From Microbacterium sp. 1.5R (GTDB taxonomy: Bacteria; Actinomycetota; Actinomycetes; Actinomycetales; Microbacteriaceae), in contig NZ_CP018151.1 of the NCBI RefSeq assembly GCF_001889265.1, positions 2,914,001-2,978,000 on the forward strand: a DNA stretch of 64,000 nt, in the 5' to 3' direction. A program made the position numbers and the translations under genes. A model generated the notes under the pieces. It was not told where the DNA came from. It searched no databases and was given only the letters and a program-made list of their open reading frames with translations. Below are positions 1 to 9,138 of the stretch, piece after piece. Within the stretch, counting starts at the first letter, position 1; every line of letters starts with the position of its first letter.

Positions 1-159
1 ACCCCGGAACGCGCCGCCGTCTGGGGAGCATGGGCGCACGCCCGCGCAGGAGACCGACTCGCCGAGCGGATGGGTCTCGGCTACCTCGCCCGCGAGCTGG
101 TGCGCGAACTCCCCGCCGCCGTGCTCGACGCCGACGGGGCTCGAGGCGGCGTCGACTGA
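1..159 (+). CDS. C-terminal end of a NAD(P)H-hydrate dehydratase-like protein (partial, 5' end outside window)
   Basis: An open frame runs from the left edge to TGA at 157-159 and gives 52 residues. The tail contains AAVWGAWAHARAGDRLAER and then YLARELVRELP. This resembles the last two helices of ADP-dependent NAD(P)H-hydrate dehydratases (YjeF C-terminal/NnrD family), where a W-x-H-x-x-A-G-D-x-x-A-E-R stretch is followed by an LA-L---LP tail. These enzymes repair hydrated nicotinamide cofactors in the cytoplasm. Only the tail is visible, so the catalytic part cannot be checked. It ends 36 bp before the convergent SDR gene and is probably unrelated to the sugar island that follows. Confidence 0.55.
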   Translation, partial: TPERAAVWGAWAHARAGDRLAERMGLGYLARELVRELPAAVLDADGARGGVD

Positions 160-195
160 CGGCGTCACCACGGCTGGGTCCCGTCGACCGGATGC

Positions 196-996
196 TCAGG
201 CGAGAAGACCGCTCATCTGCTTCGCGATCATCCTCGTCGCGAACTTCGGGTTGAGGCGTGAGAGGCGGTCCATCGCGGCGGCATCCGAACCGATCGTGGC
301 GCGGAACCGATCCTTCACTATCGCGTCGACGATCACGCGGCCCGCCTCCTGCGGCGTCGTCGTCTTGTAGGCGCTGCTCTCCGCCGTCGCGTCCCCTCCG
401 AGATCGACTCCGGAATTCGCAGCGATGCCGGTGCTGATCGCGCCGGGGAAGATCACCGTGACATGCACGTTCGTCTCGAGCAGCTCGGCATAGAGCGCCT
501 CGGTAAGGAGCTTCACCGCGGCCTTGGATGCCCCGTAGACCGCCTGACCGGGCACCGGGGCGTACGAACCCATGCTCGCGACATTCAGGAGGGACGCCTC
601 AGGCCGGGCGAGCAGGTGCGGAAGGAAAGCCTTGCAGACGTTCATGACGCCCCAGAAGTTCACATTCATGACCTTCTCGATCTCCGAGAACGGCAGTTCG
701 TTCACCGTGACGAACTTCTGGATCACCCCCGCGATGTTCGCGACGCCGTCGACCTGTCCGTGAGCCGCGATCACAGCGTCGGGAAGCGCGTCGATCGCAT
801 TCCGGTCGGTGATGTTCACCGCGTGCTGAGTGAATCGCGTGCCGACAGCCGCGAGTGCTGCGGTCGCTTCGAGGCCTGCGGCGTTCAGGTCGACGCCGGC
901 GACCGAGGCGCCACCGGCAAGCAGACGCAGCGTCACCTCGCGTCCGATGCCGTTTCCTGCGCCCGTGACGACGAAGACCTTGCCTGAGATGTCCAT
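196..996 (-). CDS. Short-chain dehydrogenase/reductase (SDR)
   Basis: 266 residues, normal for a classical SDR and predicted cytoplasmic. The NAD(P)-binding motif TGAGNGIG is at about residues 11-18. An acidic D follows strand 2 (VAGVDLN), which favours NAD(H). The catalytic Y-x-x-x-K occurs as YGASK near residues 154-158, with the serine in the preceding NVASMGS stretch. AGAAGGAAA lies just before the ATG. It is the last gene of an operon with the Gfo/Idh/MocA oxidoreductase (29 bp upstream) and a GPH-like symporter. The context suggests oxidation or reduction of a sugar or sugar acid, but the substrate cannot be read from sequence. Confidence 0.9.
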   Translation of the reverse strand: MDISGKVFVVTGAGNGIGREVTLRLLAGGASVAGVDLNAAGLEATAALAAVGTRFTQHAVNITDRNAIDALPDAVIAAHGQVDGVANIAGVIQKFVTVNELPFSEIEKVMNVNFWGVMNVCKAFLPHLLARPEASLLNVASMGSYAPVPGQAVYGASKAAVKLLTEALYAELLETNVHVTVIFPGAISTGIAANSGVDLGGDATAESSAYKTTTPQEAGRVIVDAIVKDRFRATIGSDAAAMDRLSRLNPKFATRMIAKQMSGLLA

Positions 997-1025
997 GGTT
1001 TCCTTCTGGGTGGGTCGGGCCGCGA

Positions 1026-1997
1026 TCAGCGCGACTCGGAGGAGATGTCCGCAAGGATGCGATCGAGGGTACGGGTGATCGAGATCGTCGTCGCCGCGTC
1101 ATGCCAGGGATGCTCACGCAGACCGGATGCGATCGCCGCGGTCACTGCCTCGAGCATCGGGCCGTAGCCGTTGCCGACCCGCGGATGCCGCAGCTGCTCC
1201 GGCTCGCGGAAGATACGCTCCGCCGACCCTGCATGAACTCGGGCGTCGCTGCCCGCCCAGAACATGGGATCGAGCGTGAGCCAGCCGCGCTCGCCGCTGA
1301 TCGCCGCCGAGAGATCAAGGAAGTCCACTCCTGACCATGCGAGCTGCGCGAAGGCGCCGTCGGCGCGCTCGAGCGTGGCATGCCCCGCGAGATCCACCCC
1401 CTCAGAGAGGACTCCTCGCGCCTGCACTACGTCGGGCGCACCGAGGAACCAATGGGCCAGCGTGACCGGGTAGATCCCCCTGTCGCGCAGGATGCTGCCG
1501 CCGTCCTCGGGCCGGACCTTGCCCGGGCGAGGGAAGAAGGGCGTGCCGAAGCCGGCCCTGACGTTGCGGACAGCGCCGAGCTCTCCCCCGGTGATGCGTT
1601 CGATGACCTCGACGTGCAGCGGGTTGAACCGCATCCACATCGCTTCCATGAGGAAGACATCGGCCGCCGAGGCGCGCGCGAAGAGCATCTCCGCGTCGAC
1701 GGCCGAGGTCGCGATCGGCTTCTCGACGAGCACATGCCTACCCGCGTCGAGGGCCTCGAGCGTGATCGCAGTATGCGTGACGGCAGGGGTGGCGATGTAG
1801 ACGATGTCGACGTCGTCGCGAGCGAACAGCGCTGCCCGATCGTCGGTCGACGACGGGATGCCGTGCCGCGTCGCGAAGTCCGCCGCGCGGTCTGTGGTTC
1901 GCCCCCAGACAGCGGTGATCTCCCCGCCGATGGCGAGCAGATCGGAGACGAGGCGATCGGAGATGTCCCCGGTGCCGACGATGCCCCACCTAGGCAT
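1026..1997 (-). CDS. Gfo/Idh/MocA family oxidoreductase
   Basis: 323 residues. The N-terminal Rossmann fold carries GIVGTGDIS (about residues 5-13) and the family EKP motif in LVEKPIAT near residue 93. The C-terminal alpha/beta domain (about residues 125-320) is of the GFO_IDH_MocA_C type. The family oxidises or reduces sugars, inositols or glycoside sugars with NAD(P). The start overlaps the end of the symporter gene by 8 bp, so the two are probably translationally coupled. The operon order (transporter, Gfo/Idh/MocA enzyme, SDR) suggests that an imported sugar or sugar glycoside is processed by two successive redox steps. The specific substrate is unknown. Confidence 0.9.
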   Translation of the reverse strand: MPRWGIVGTGDISDRLVSDLLAIGGEITAVWGRTTDRAADFATRHGIPSSTDDRAALFARDDVDIVYIATPAVTHTAITLEALDAGRHVLVEKPIATSAVDAEMLFARASAADVFLMEAMWMRFNPLHVEVIERITGGELGAVRNVRAGFGTPFFPRPGKVRPEDGGSILRDRGIYPVTLAHWFLGAPDVVQARGVLSEGVDLAGHATLERADGAFAQLAWSGVDFLDLSAAISGERGWLTLDPMFWAGSDARVHAGSAERIFREPEQLRHPRVGNGYGPMLEAVTAAIASGLREHPWHDAATTISITRTLDRILADISSESR

Positions 1998-3429
1998 CGA
2001 CGGCCTTCCGCTCGCGGATCGGTGCCACCGTGAGGGTCGCGAGGGCGACGAGCACGAGCGCGGCTCCCCAGACGAGCTGATAGCCGCCGGTCGCCGAGAC
2101 GACGATCGCGGCGAGCGCCGGCGCCAGCGCCTGTCCGAGGTTCATGGCGACGATGGCGAGCCCGAGATCTCGGCCCGCGCGCGCGGGATCCGGGAGCACG
2201 TCGATGAACATCGCGTTGTCGACCGGCAGGTAGATGCCGAAGGCGAGTCCCGTGATGATCACCTGGGCGAAGAGCGCGGGAAGCGTGGGCGAGATCAGCG
2301 GGACCGCCATGGACACCGCCATGAGCATGGACGCGACGACGATGAAGGGCTTGCGACGACCGACGCGATCGGAGAGTCGACCTGAGATCGCCACGGCGAT
2401 GAGCGTAAAGGGGATGCCCGCGAGCCCGAGGATCGGGACCATCGCCGATGCCTCGGCGGCACTGAGCGCCGGGGAGATGTAGCTCTGCAGCATGTAGAGG
2501 TTGAGGACCGTCGACGTGCTGTAGCCGAAGAAGAAGAGCACCCGGGAGATCCACAGCCACCGGTAATTGCGGGCCCTGAGAGCGCTCGCGTAGCCGAGCA
2601 GGAAGGGCTTCCAGGCGAAGGACTCGCGCTCGACATCGACGGACGATGCGTCACGGTTCCGCGTGACGAAGAGAACCGTCGCGATCGCCACGAGCAGACC
2701 GAGGATCAGATAGAAGTCCAGGCCGACGAGTCCGAACAGCGCGCCGGCGCCGATGCCGCCGAGGATGCCGCCGATGATCGCCCCCATGCTGGTCCATGAC
2801 GTCACGCGGCCGCGTCGGTCGCGCGGCACTCTGTCGGCGACCGTGGCCTGCAGCGGGTTGCCAGCGACGTTCAACGCGAGCTCGGTGGCAGACCACAGCA
2901 CGACGAGCACGACGAGCGAAGGCGCGTAGCGGACGGCGACGAGCAGGACGGCGCCGATCAGTCCGGCGTAGAGGATCCAGGGAGCCCGGCGCCCCAGTCG
3001 GGAGCGCGTGCGATCGGACAGCACCCCGATGACCGGCTGCAGGATCATCACGATGATGGCGCTGGTCGTCGTGACCAACGCGAGCCCGTTCGCTCGGGCC
3101 GCCTCGAAGTCCGAGAGCAGAGCGAGCTGTCGTGCCTGGTCCGCGTCAGGCGTGATGTCGCCGGCGGCCACGGCTCGCCCGAGTTCGGTGAGGGCCTGCA
3201 GATCGACGCCGGCGTCTGCCCCGCTGAAGAAGGACCCGAACTCGATCATCTGGATCTGGTTCGGCATGAGGATGCCGTTGGTCGCCGCCCACACCGCCGA
3301 GACCGCGAGCGAGAGCAGCAGATACCACCGGATGTAGCGGGACAGCGGCTTCTTCGCGTCGTAGTGCACGCCGATGTTCGAGGTCCACCGCGCTTCTTCG
3401 CCGGTGGGATGGGTCATCTGCTCGCTCAT
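1990..3429 (-). CDS. MFS transporter, GPH-like (glycoside/hexuronide symporter type)
   Basis: 479 residues from the start chosen here, with about 12 hydrophobic segments from residue 33 on. The loop motif GVLSDRTRSRLGRR after helix 2 and the repeat-like SGRLSDRVGRRKP in the second half are typical of MFS/GPH transporters for plant glycosides and hexuronides. I chose the ATG at 3429 (MSEQMTH...) because more upstream ATGs at 3495 and 3522 fall inside the promoter/operator at 3494-3532. Membrane protein. First gene of the operon with the Gfo/Idh/MocA enzyme and SDR, and probably imports their substrate. It belongs to the same broad class as the transporters at 9139 and 29376 but is less similar to them than they are to each other. 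Confidence 0.88.
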   Translation of the reverse strand: MSEQMTHPTGEEARWTSNIGVHYDAKKPLSRYIRWYLLLSLAVSAVWAATNGILMPNQIQMIEFGSFFSGADAGVDLQALTELGRAVAAGDITPDADQARQLALLSDFEAARANGLALVTTTSAIIVMILQPVIGVLSDRTRSRLGRRAPWILYAGLIGAVLLVAVRYAPSLVVLVVLWSATELALNVAGNPLQATVADRVPRDRRGRVTSWTSMGAIIGGILGGIGAGALFGLVGLDFYLILGLLVAIATVLFVTRNRDASSVDVERESFAWKPFLLGYASALRARNYRWLWISRVLFFFGYSTSTVLNLYMLQSYISPALSAAEASAMVPILGLAGIPFTLIAVAISGRLSDRVGRRKPFIVVASMLMAVSMAVPLISPTLPALFAQVIITGLAFGIYLPVDNAMFIDVLPDPARAGRDLGLAIVAMNLGQALAPALAAIVVSATGGYQLVWGAALVLVALATLTVAPIRERKAVDA

Positions 3430-3493
3430 ACCCGCAGCCTCTGTGCATTCTTCATCGAAGGACTCCAGACCGCCTCGCTCTCGAGACGGTTCC

Positions 3494-3532
3494 ATCAAAG
3501 CAGGATTCTGCCGATTCGGCAACCGATTGCCA
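3494..3532 (-). promoter_or_regulatory. LacI-type operator overlapping the promoter of the symporter operon
   Basis: Operator CGGCAACCGATTGCCA at 3517-3532. On the minus strand its end supplies a -35 (TTGCCG, 3517-3522). This is followed by a 17-nt spacer and an extended -10, TGC-TTTGAT (-10 hexamer at 3494-3499). A LacI protein bound here would block RNA polymerase. The same layout occurs upstream of gusA and the ABC transporter operon. Confidence 0.75.
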
Positions 3533-3570
3533 CTACGGGATGCAGAATCGTTGCAGTCAGCGGCGTCCGC

Positions 3571-4608
3571 TCAGGTTCGCGCCGCGTGGCCCGTGCTCTC
3601 CCGCACCACCAGCGTCGTCGCCAGCGGGTCGTCGCTCACCGGCTCGCTCGCGTCGCCGAGGGCTTGGAGCACCTTGCCGACCGCGCGCTCGCCCGCGAGC
3701 TGCAGCTGGGCCCGCACTGTCGTCAGCGCGGGGACGATGAGCTCGCTGCCGAAGATGTCGTCGAAGCCCGCGATGCTCAGGTCGTCGGGCACGACGATGC
3801 CAGCGGCCGCGGAGGCCTGGATCAGACCGATCGCCATGAGGTCGTTGAAGGCGATCACCGCGGTCGCCCGCGACGCCTGCACGCGCCGCAGAGCCTCGCG
3901 ACCACCCTCGATCGTGGGCATGAGCGGCCCGATCTCGACGACGGCGATGCCGCGGGCCTCGGCCGCATCGAGCATCGACTCCCACCGCCTGCGACTGATC
4001 CACGACGTCTCGGGGCCCGAGAGGTAGGCGATCGAGCGGTGTCCGAGGTCGGCGAGATGGGCGACGAGGTCGGAGACGCCCTGCTCCACCGCGGGAAGCA
4101 CGCCGACGACGCCGTCGACCTGCCGGTTGATGAGGATGACCGGCTTGCGCTCGGAGATCCGGCTGATCCGGTCGTCTGAGAGACGCGTGGTGGCCAGGAT
4201 CAGCCCGTCGACGCTCGGCAGCAGCCGTGAGACCGCCTCGGCCTCCGCTTCACCGGACTCCTGCGACTCGGCGATCACGAGCGTGTACCCGGCGGCGGCT
4301 GCCGTGTGCTCCGCACCTCGGACGATGCCGAAGATCACGGGGTTGGTGATGTCCGCGACCATCAGCCCGATGGTGTGGCTGCGCCCGGTCGGCAGCGCGC
4401 GCGCCATCGGATTGAACTGGAAGTCCAGGCGGTCGGCGGCGAGACGGATCCGCTCCTCCGTCTTCTTGCTGATCCGCCCGGGCTTGCTGAGCGCACGCGA
4501 CACCGTCGACGGATTCACGCCGGCGAGCTCCGCGATGTCGTAGATGGTCGCGGCGCCGCCGCGCCGCCTGATGCGCTCCGCGAGTTCGCCGGGCAGATCG
4601 TCGTCCAT
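3571..4608 (-). CDS. LacI-family transcriptional regulator 1
   Basis: 345 residues. The N-terminal HTH reads TIYDIAELAGVNPSTVSRAL, followed by the hinge-region NPMARALPTGRS, then a periplasmic-binding-like effector domain ending in TTLVVREST. The start at 4608 follows a strong GGGAGG site. An in-frame ATG at 4656 would overlap gluconokinase. Last gene of gusA-manD-gntK-lacI, 23 bp after gntK. It should repress from the island's operators and respond to a sugar or sugar acid. Its recognition-helix core NPSTVSRAL is the same as in the second LacI protein (22107-23141), so both may read the same sites. The effector is not known. Confidence 0.93.
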   Translation of the reverse strand: MDDDLPGELAERIRRRGGAATIYDIAELAGVNPSTVSRALSKPGRISKKTEERIRLAADRLDFQFNPMARALPTGRSHTIGLMVADITNPVIFGIVRGAEHTAAAAGYTLVIAESQESGEAEAEAVSRLLPSVDGLILATTRLSDDRISRISERKPVILINRQVDGVVGVLPAVEQGVSDLVAHLADLGHRSIAYLSGPETSWISRRRWESMLDAAEARGIAVVEIGPLMPTIEGGREALRRVQASRATAVIAFNDLMAIGLIQASAAAGIVVPDDLSIAGFDDIFGSELIVPALTTVRAQLQLAGERAVGKVLQALGDASEPVSDDPLATTLVVRESTGHAART

Positions 4609-4631
4609 GGTTCCTCCCAGCTCCCAGCGTG

Positions 4632-5147
4632 TCATGTCGGGCGCGATTCGAGCCATTCGACGGCGGCGCGGGCGAGTTCCGTGGGGTGTCGACCGACATC
4701 GACGACCATCCCGACCTCGTCCGCGTCGAGCATCTCGAGGGTGTCGAGCTGAGATCGGAGGAGCGAAGGAGGCATGAAGTGATCGGTCCGGCCCGCCGCG
4801 CGCTCCGCGAGCAGCGCATCACTGCCGTGCAGGTGCACGAACACGACGCCCGGCACTCGCCCGCGTATCCGATCCCGATAGACGCGCCGAAGCGCCGAGC
4901 ACGCGATCACCGCTCCCGTTGCCGATCGCGCGGCGAGCTCGTCGCTCACACGGTCGAGCCACGGCATCCGGTCATCGTCCGTCAGCGGCATGCCGGCAGT
5001 CATCTTGGCCCGATTGGATGCGGGATGCAGGTCGTCCGCATCGAGGAACTCGGCGCCCAGGTTCGTCGCGATCAGCCGCCCCACGGTCGACTTGCCCGCG
5101 GCAGACACCCCCATCACCACGATCGGGGGCGATGCGTGTGCGCTCAC
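4632..5147 (-). CDS. gntK: Gluconokinase (GntK type)
   Basis: 171 residues, the usual size of the small P-loop gluconokinases. Walker A is GVSAAGKST at residues 13-21. DADDLHP and the downstream [11 protein letters not shown] and [10 protein letters not shown] stretches are typical of gluconate/shikimate-type kinases. It phosphorylates D-gluconate to 6-phosphogluconate in the cytoplasm. It starts at GTG (5147) and overlaps the manD stop by 4 bp, so it is coupled to manD. Its place in a glucuronate operon is slightly odd, because the expected kinase for the manD product would be a PfkB-type KDG kinase. It may serve a side route through gluconate. Confidence 0.9.
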   Translation of the reverse strand: MSAHASPPIVVMGVSAAGKSTVGRLIATNLGAEFLDADDLHPASNRAKMTAGMPLTDDDRMPWLDRVSDELAARSATGAVIACSALRRVYRDRIRGRVPGVVFVHLHGSDALLAERAAGRTDHFMPPSLLRSQLDTLEMLDADEVGMVVDVGRHPTELARAAVEWLESRPT

Positions 5148-6382
5148 CAGTCGTGGACGGTGCCGTCGAGCAGCCGGTTGTAGGGCAGGTAGGCCTGCTC
5201 GTACGGGTACTTGCCCGCCTCGTCGACGTCGAGGTCGACACCCAGACCGGGCTTGTCGCCGGGGTGCAGGTAGCCGTCGGTCCAGGTGAACGACTGCTGG
5301 AACACCTGGTCGGTGCGCGACCCGTGCTGCATGTACTCCTGGATGCCGAAGTTGTGGATCGCGAGACCGAGGTGCATCGCCGCCGCCATGCCCACCGGCG
5401 AGATGTCGGTCGGCCCGTGCATGCCCGACTTGATCTGGTACATCGCCGCGTAGTCGAGAGTCTTCTTCAGGGCGCTGATGCCACCCATGTGGGTGACGGC
5501 TCCACGCACGTAGTCGATGAGCTGATCGCGGATGATGTCCTTGAAATCCCAGACCGTGTTGAAGATCTCGCCGATCGCCAGCGGCGTCGTGGTGTGCTGG
5601 CGCACGAGGCGCAGCGCCTCCTGGTTCTCGGCCGGAGTGCAGTCCTCGAGCCAGAACAGGTCGTAGGGCTCGAGGTCCTTGCCGAGGCGTGCGGCCTGGA
5701 TCGGCGTCATCCGGTGGTGGCCGTCGTGCAGCAGCGGGATGTCAGGGCCGAACTCGTTGCGCACGGCTTCGAAGACACCCGGCAGGTGATTCAGGTAGGC
5801 GCGCGTGTCCCAGTCCTCCTCTACGGGCTTCGCGCCTCGACGCGCCGGCTCGTGGTCGTACCGGACGCTGGCATCGCCGACGTCCGCACCTTGCGCGGCG
5901 ATGCCGTAGATCGCCTTGAGGGTCGGCACCCCGGTCTGCACCCGGATCGCCTTATATCCCTGTGCCTGATGCGCGCGGATCGAGTCGAACAGCTCGGGCA
6001 GCTCCTTGCCGGACGCGTGACCGTAGGCCATCAAGCCCTTCCGACTGGCTCCGCCGAGCAGCTGGTACACGGGAAGCCCGGCAACCTTGCCCTTGATGTC
6101 CCACAGCGCCATGTCGACGGCTGCGATGGCCGCCATCGTCACGGGTCCGCGACGCCAATATGCGCTGCGGTACAGGAACTGCCAGGTGTCTTCGATGCGA
6201 GACTCGTCGGCGCCGATCAGCAACGGCACCACGTGCTCGGTGAGGTAGGCGACGACCGCGAGCTCACGCCCGTTCAGCGTCGCATCACCGAGTCCGGTCA
6301 CGCCGTCTGCGGTCGTGATCTTGAGCGTGACGAAGTTGCGGTCGGGACTCGTGACGATGACGTCGGCCCTGTCGATGGTCAT
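5144..6382 (-). CDS. manD: D-mannonate dehydratase, enolase superfamily (ManD/RspA type)
   Basis: 412 residues, with signature stretches of the ManD subgroup: [12 protein letters not shown] near the N terminus, [12 protein letters not shown], the HDGHHRMTP region with metal and base residues, WLED and GEI supplying the next metal ligands, HGPTD, and a conserved [10 protein letters not shown] terminus. The family removes water from D-mannonate (some members from D-gluconate) to give 2-keto-3-deoxygluconate and needs Mg2+. It lies 29 bp after gusA and overlaps gntK by 4 bp. With uxaC and uxuB encoded 14 kb away it completes the hexuronate route to KDG. The ManD subgroup is clear. Gluconate versus mannonate preference cannot be decided from sequence. 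Confidence 0.92.
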   Translation of the reverse strand: MTIDRADVIVTSPDRNFVTLKITTADGVTGLGDATLNGRELAVVAYLTEHVVPLLIGADESRIEDTWQFLYRSAYWRRGPVTMAAIAAVDMALWDIKGKVAGLPVYQLLGGASRKGLMAYGHASGKELPELFDSIRAHQAQGYKAIRVQTGVPTLKAIYGIAAQGADVGDASVRYDHEPARRGAKPVEEDWDTRAYLNHLPGVFEAVRNEFGPDIPLLHDGHHRMTPIQAARLGKDLEPYDLFWLEDCTPAENQEALRLVRQHTTTPLAIGEIFNTVWDFKDIIRDQLIDYVRGAVTHMGGISALKKTLDYAAMYQIKSGMHGPTDISPVGMAAAMHLGLAIHNFGIQEYMQHGSRTDQVFQQSFTWTDGYLHPGDKPGLGVDLDVDEAGKYPYEQAYLPYNRLLDGTVHDW

Positions 6383-6411
6383 GTGCTTCTCCTCTGCGTG
6401 AAGGCGGTAGG

Positions 6412-8208
6412 TCAGGCGTCCGCGCCGGGCTTGCGTCCGTCGAGCCCACGCCAGCGCTGGCGCAGAGCGAATGCGGCGGACTTCGGCCGGCGCTCGCGGG
6501 TGAAGATGCCCTTCTTGTTGCCACCGACGCGGTGCAGGCCGTTGGTCGTGGCGAAGTCGGCGAAGTTCCAGATCTGCTCACCGACGAACTGCGGGAAGCG
6601 ATCGAAGACACGGTGGTACATCGCGAGCAGGTCGGTCTGGTACTCCTCGGTCCACACCTGGTCCCACACCGAATGCAGGCCCGGCATCGTGTCGGCGCCG
6701 TACTCGAGCATCATGATCGGCTTGCCCGTGCGGTCGATCCAGCCCTGGATGTCGCCCTGCAGATACATCTCGGCCGTCGCGAGGTCGCCCGCGTTGATGT
6801 ACCACCCGTAGTAGCGGTTGAGGCTCACGACGTCGAACAGGTCGATGATCTGGTCGTTCTTGAAGGTCGCGAACATGACCATCGAATAGGTGATCGGGCG
6901 CGTCGGGTCGAGCTCGCGCACCAGGTCCACCAGCGGCTCGAAGTACTCGCGTGCACCGTCTTCGTTCGAGGCGGGCTCGTTGGCGATGCACCACAGCACG
7001 ACGGACGGGTGGTTCTTGTCGCGTCCGATCAGCTCACGCAGGTGCTGCGCGTGCGCCGCGTGCGTCTCCGCCCCGGCATACTGCTCCGAGAAGGTGGGGA
7101 ACGGCGGGGTGCCGCTCAGTCCGCCCACGACACCCATGTTGAGCCCCACGGCCGCGGTCTCGTCGATGACCAGGATGCCGTGGCGGTCGGCGAAGTCCAG
7201 CACGTCCTCGGCGTAGGGGTAGTGCGAGGTGCGGAACGAGTTGGCGCCCGTCCACTCCATCAGCTGGAAGTCGTGCACCATGTAGGCGTCATCGTGACCC
7301 TTGCCACGGACGAACGTGTCTTCGTGCTTGCCGAATCCGGTGAAGTAGAACGGCTCGCCGTTCACGAGGAACTCCTCGCCTCGCACCGCGACCGTTCGCA
7401 CACCGACTGCCACGGAGTACGTGTCGAGCACGTCGTCTCCGTCGACGGCCTCGACCGTCAGCTCGTAGAGGTACGCGGCGCCCGGCTTCCAGAGCACGAC
7501 GTCGGCGATCTCGAGACGGCCCTCCGGGCCGGACGACGTCGCCACGACACTGCCCGCGGCATCCGCCAGGCTCACCCGCACGGCGGCATCGCCGACGGTC
7601 TCGACGCGGTAGTCGACGAATCCGGTCGAGCCCTCGAACGTCGTCACGACCGTGACGTCGTCGACGTGCACCTGCGGCAGCGAGTACAGCGACACCGACC
7701 GGGCGAGGCCCGCGTAGTTGTAGAAGTCGTGGAAGTAGGTCTGGGTCTTGGCACCGGTCATGCCGACCTCGATCTTGCCCGGCGGGATCGTGGTGTTGCT
7801 GAGGTCGGGGCTGACCGCGACCGTGAGCCGGAACGCGGTGCCCGGCTTCACGACATCGGTGACGTCGATGTCGAACGGCGTGTACCCGCCGACGTGTCCA
7901 CCGACGAGCTGGTCGTCGACGTATACCTTCGCCGAGTGCGTGGCGGCGTCGAAACGCAGGAGGATCCGCTCCCCCGCCCAGCCGCGCGGCACCTGCACCG
8001 ACCGCTGGTAGTAGACCCAGCCAACGTGGTCGCGGATCGCCGGATCGGTGAAGAGGTCGTTGTAGCTCGCCGGAACGGCTGCTTCGAGAGGCGTGTCGAG
8101 AGTGGCGAGCCAGGGCTCCTCCGGGAGGCGGGAGTCGATCCCGAACTTCCAGACTCCGTCGAGCTTGACGAGGTCACGGGTCGCGGTGGCGATGGGCTTG
8201 AGCATCAA
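6412..8208 (-). CDS. uidA: Beta-glucuronidase, GH2
   Basis: 598 residues, the length of E. coli GusA. Domains run in the GH2 order: jelly-roll sugar-binding domain (about 1-180, with [11 protein letters not shown] and [15 protein letters not shown]), immunoglobulin-like domain (about 180-275), then a TIM barrel. The acid/base Glu lies in CIANEPAS (about residue 411) and the nucleophile in MLEYGAD (about residue 502). It hydrolyses beta-D-glucuronides to free glucuronate. There is no signal peptide, so it acts in the cytoplasm on imported glucuronides. The start is 8208, with a second ATG at 8205. First gene of gusA-manD-gntK-lacI, under the operator/promoter at 8244-8282. Confidence 0.95.
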   Translation of the reverse strand: MMLKPIATATRDLVKLDGVWKFGIDSRLPEEPWLATLDTPLEAAVPASYNDLFTDPAIRDHVGWVYYQRSVQVPRGWAGERILLRFDAATHSAKVYVDDQLVGGHVGGYTPFDIDVTDVVKPGTAFRLTVAVSPDLSNTTIPPGKIEVGMTGAKTQTYFHDFYNYAGLARSVSLYSLPQVHVDDVTVVTTFEGSTGFVDYRVETVGDAAVRVSLADAAGSVVATSSGPEGRLEIADVVLWKPGAAYLYELTVEAVDGDDVLDTYSVAVGVRTVAVRGEEFLVNGEPFYFTGFGKHEDTFVRGKGHDDAYMVHDFQLMEWTGANSFRTSHYPYAEDVLDFADRHGILVIDETAAVGLNMGVVGGLSGTPPFPTFSEQYAGAETHAAHAQHLRELIGRDKNHPSVVLWCIANEPASNEDGAREYFEPLVDLVRELDPTRPITYSMVMFATFKNDQIIDLFDVVSLNRYYGWYINAGDLATAEMYLQGDIQGWIDRTGKPIMMLEYGADTMPGLHSVWDQVWTEEYQTDLLAMYHRVFDRFPQFVGEQIWNFADFATTNGLHRVGGNKKGIFTRERRPKSAAFALRQRWRGLDGRKPGADA

Positions 8209-8243
8209 GGGCCTTTCGTGCGCTTCTTTGCGTTCTTGGTTTC

Positions 8244-8282
8244 AGTACAGCAGAGTTCGGAAGAAATGGCAACCGATTGCCA
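8244..8282 (-). promoter_or_regulatory. LacI-type operator overlapping the gusA promoter
   Basis: TGGCAACCGATTGCCA at 8267-8282 is the best copy of the operator, with 6-bp arms TGGCAA/TTGCCA. On the minus strand it provides a -35 TTGCCA (8267-8272), then a 17-nt spacer and an extended -10, TGC-TGTACT (hexamer 8244-8249). This places the transcription start near 8237, about 30 nt before gusA. It sits immediately after the stop of the upstream SDR gene. Confidence 0.8.
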
Positions 8283-8283
8283 T

Positions 8284-9114
8284 TCAGATGGTCTCTCCGG
8301 CGTCCGCAAGCAGCGTGCTGCCGGTCATCACCACCGACAGGTCACTGGCGCAGAACAGCACCACCCGCGCGATGTCGTCGGGCGTGCCCTGACGACCGAT
8401 CAGACTCTGCGACATCGCCGAGGGCATGGTCGAGGGGTCGATGCCGGCTGCTGCCATCTGCTCCATCGCCGCAGCTGCCATCGCCATGTTCCCCTCGGTC
8501 GGCACGTAACTGGGAGCGACACCGAGAACGCGGATCCCCTGGGGCGCGAGCTCCAGAGCGAGCTGCTTCGTGAGCCCCCGCACCGCGTGCTTCGACGACA
8601 CATAGGCCGACAGACCGGGCGCAGTCCCCCGGAAGCCTGCGGTCGAGACGATATTGACGATCACGCCGCCCTGCGGCATCCGACGGGCCGCCTCGCGAGC
8701 ACCGTTGCGCACACCTCGGGTGTTGACGGCGAACACCTGCTCCCAGGTCTCGTCGCTCATCTCGAGAAGGGACTGGCTGGGGAAGATTCCGGCATTGTTC
8801 ACCCAGACATCCGGGGCACCGACCTCAGCCGCCGCGGCGTCGGTCGCCGCAGCCACCGACGCCGAGTCGGTCACATCCATGCGCACGCCCACCGTCCGCA
8901 CCGAGAAGCGCTCGCCGATCTCGTCTGCCGCCGCTCGCGAACGGCCCTCGTCGAGGTCGGCGATCACGATGCTCGCACCGGCCTCGGCGAGCCGATCCGC
9001 GATGGCACGGCCGAGGCCCTGAGCGCCTCCCGTGATGAGCGCGGTGCGTCCTGTCAGATCGATCAGCGAGCCGAGGGGGGTCGACGAGACGTCGGGGAAG
9101 GGAAAGGACATCAT
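8284..9114 (-). CDS. Short-chain dehydrogenase/reductase (SDR)
   Basis: 276 residues. TGGAQGLG forms the cofactor loop, D occurs at the end of strand 2 (VIADLDEG, suggesting NAD), NNAG is present, S is in NIVSTAGF and the catalytic pair is YVSSK. This is a classical cytoplasmic SDR. It is the last gene of the GH1 - symporter - SDR operon and starts 24 bp after the symporter gene. It is not especially similar to the SDR at 196-996. It probably oxidises or reduces a sugar or aglycone released by the GH1 enzyme, but the substrate is not readable. The stop lies only 1 bp from the gusA operator, so transcription through this gene may interfere with gusA. Confidence 0.9.
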   Translation of the reverse strand: MMSFPFPDVSSTPLGSLIDLTGRTALITGGAQGLGRAIADRLAEAGASIVIADLDEGRSRAAADEIGERFSVRTVGVRMDVTDSASVAAATDAAAAEVGAPDVWVNNAGIFPSQSLLEMSDETWEQVFAVNTRGVRNGAREAARRMPQGGVIVNIVSTAGFRGTAPGLSAYVSSKHAVRGLTKQLALELAPQGIRVLGVAPSYVPTEGNMAMAAAAMEQMAAAGIDPSTMPSAMSQSLIGRQGTPDDIARVVLFCASDLSVVMTGSTLLADAGETI

Positions 9115-9138
9115 TGCTCCGTTTCGAATGGGTGATGC

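Noticed and set aside
30-254. Arg-rich open frame near the left edge
   Set aside because: It overlaps the tail of the NAD(P)H-hydrate dehydratase-like frame out of register and has a composition expected of a shadow.
3541-3556. Possible second operator half-site (TGCAGAATCGTTGCAG) next to the first symporter operator
   Set aside because: The match needs a one-base gap and keeps only the AATCG core.
4919-9135. Long plus-strand open frames opposite manD, gusA and the SDR gene
   Set aside because: They are antisense shadows of well-supported genes, with no recognisable protein sequence.
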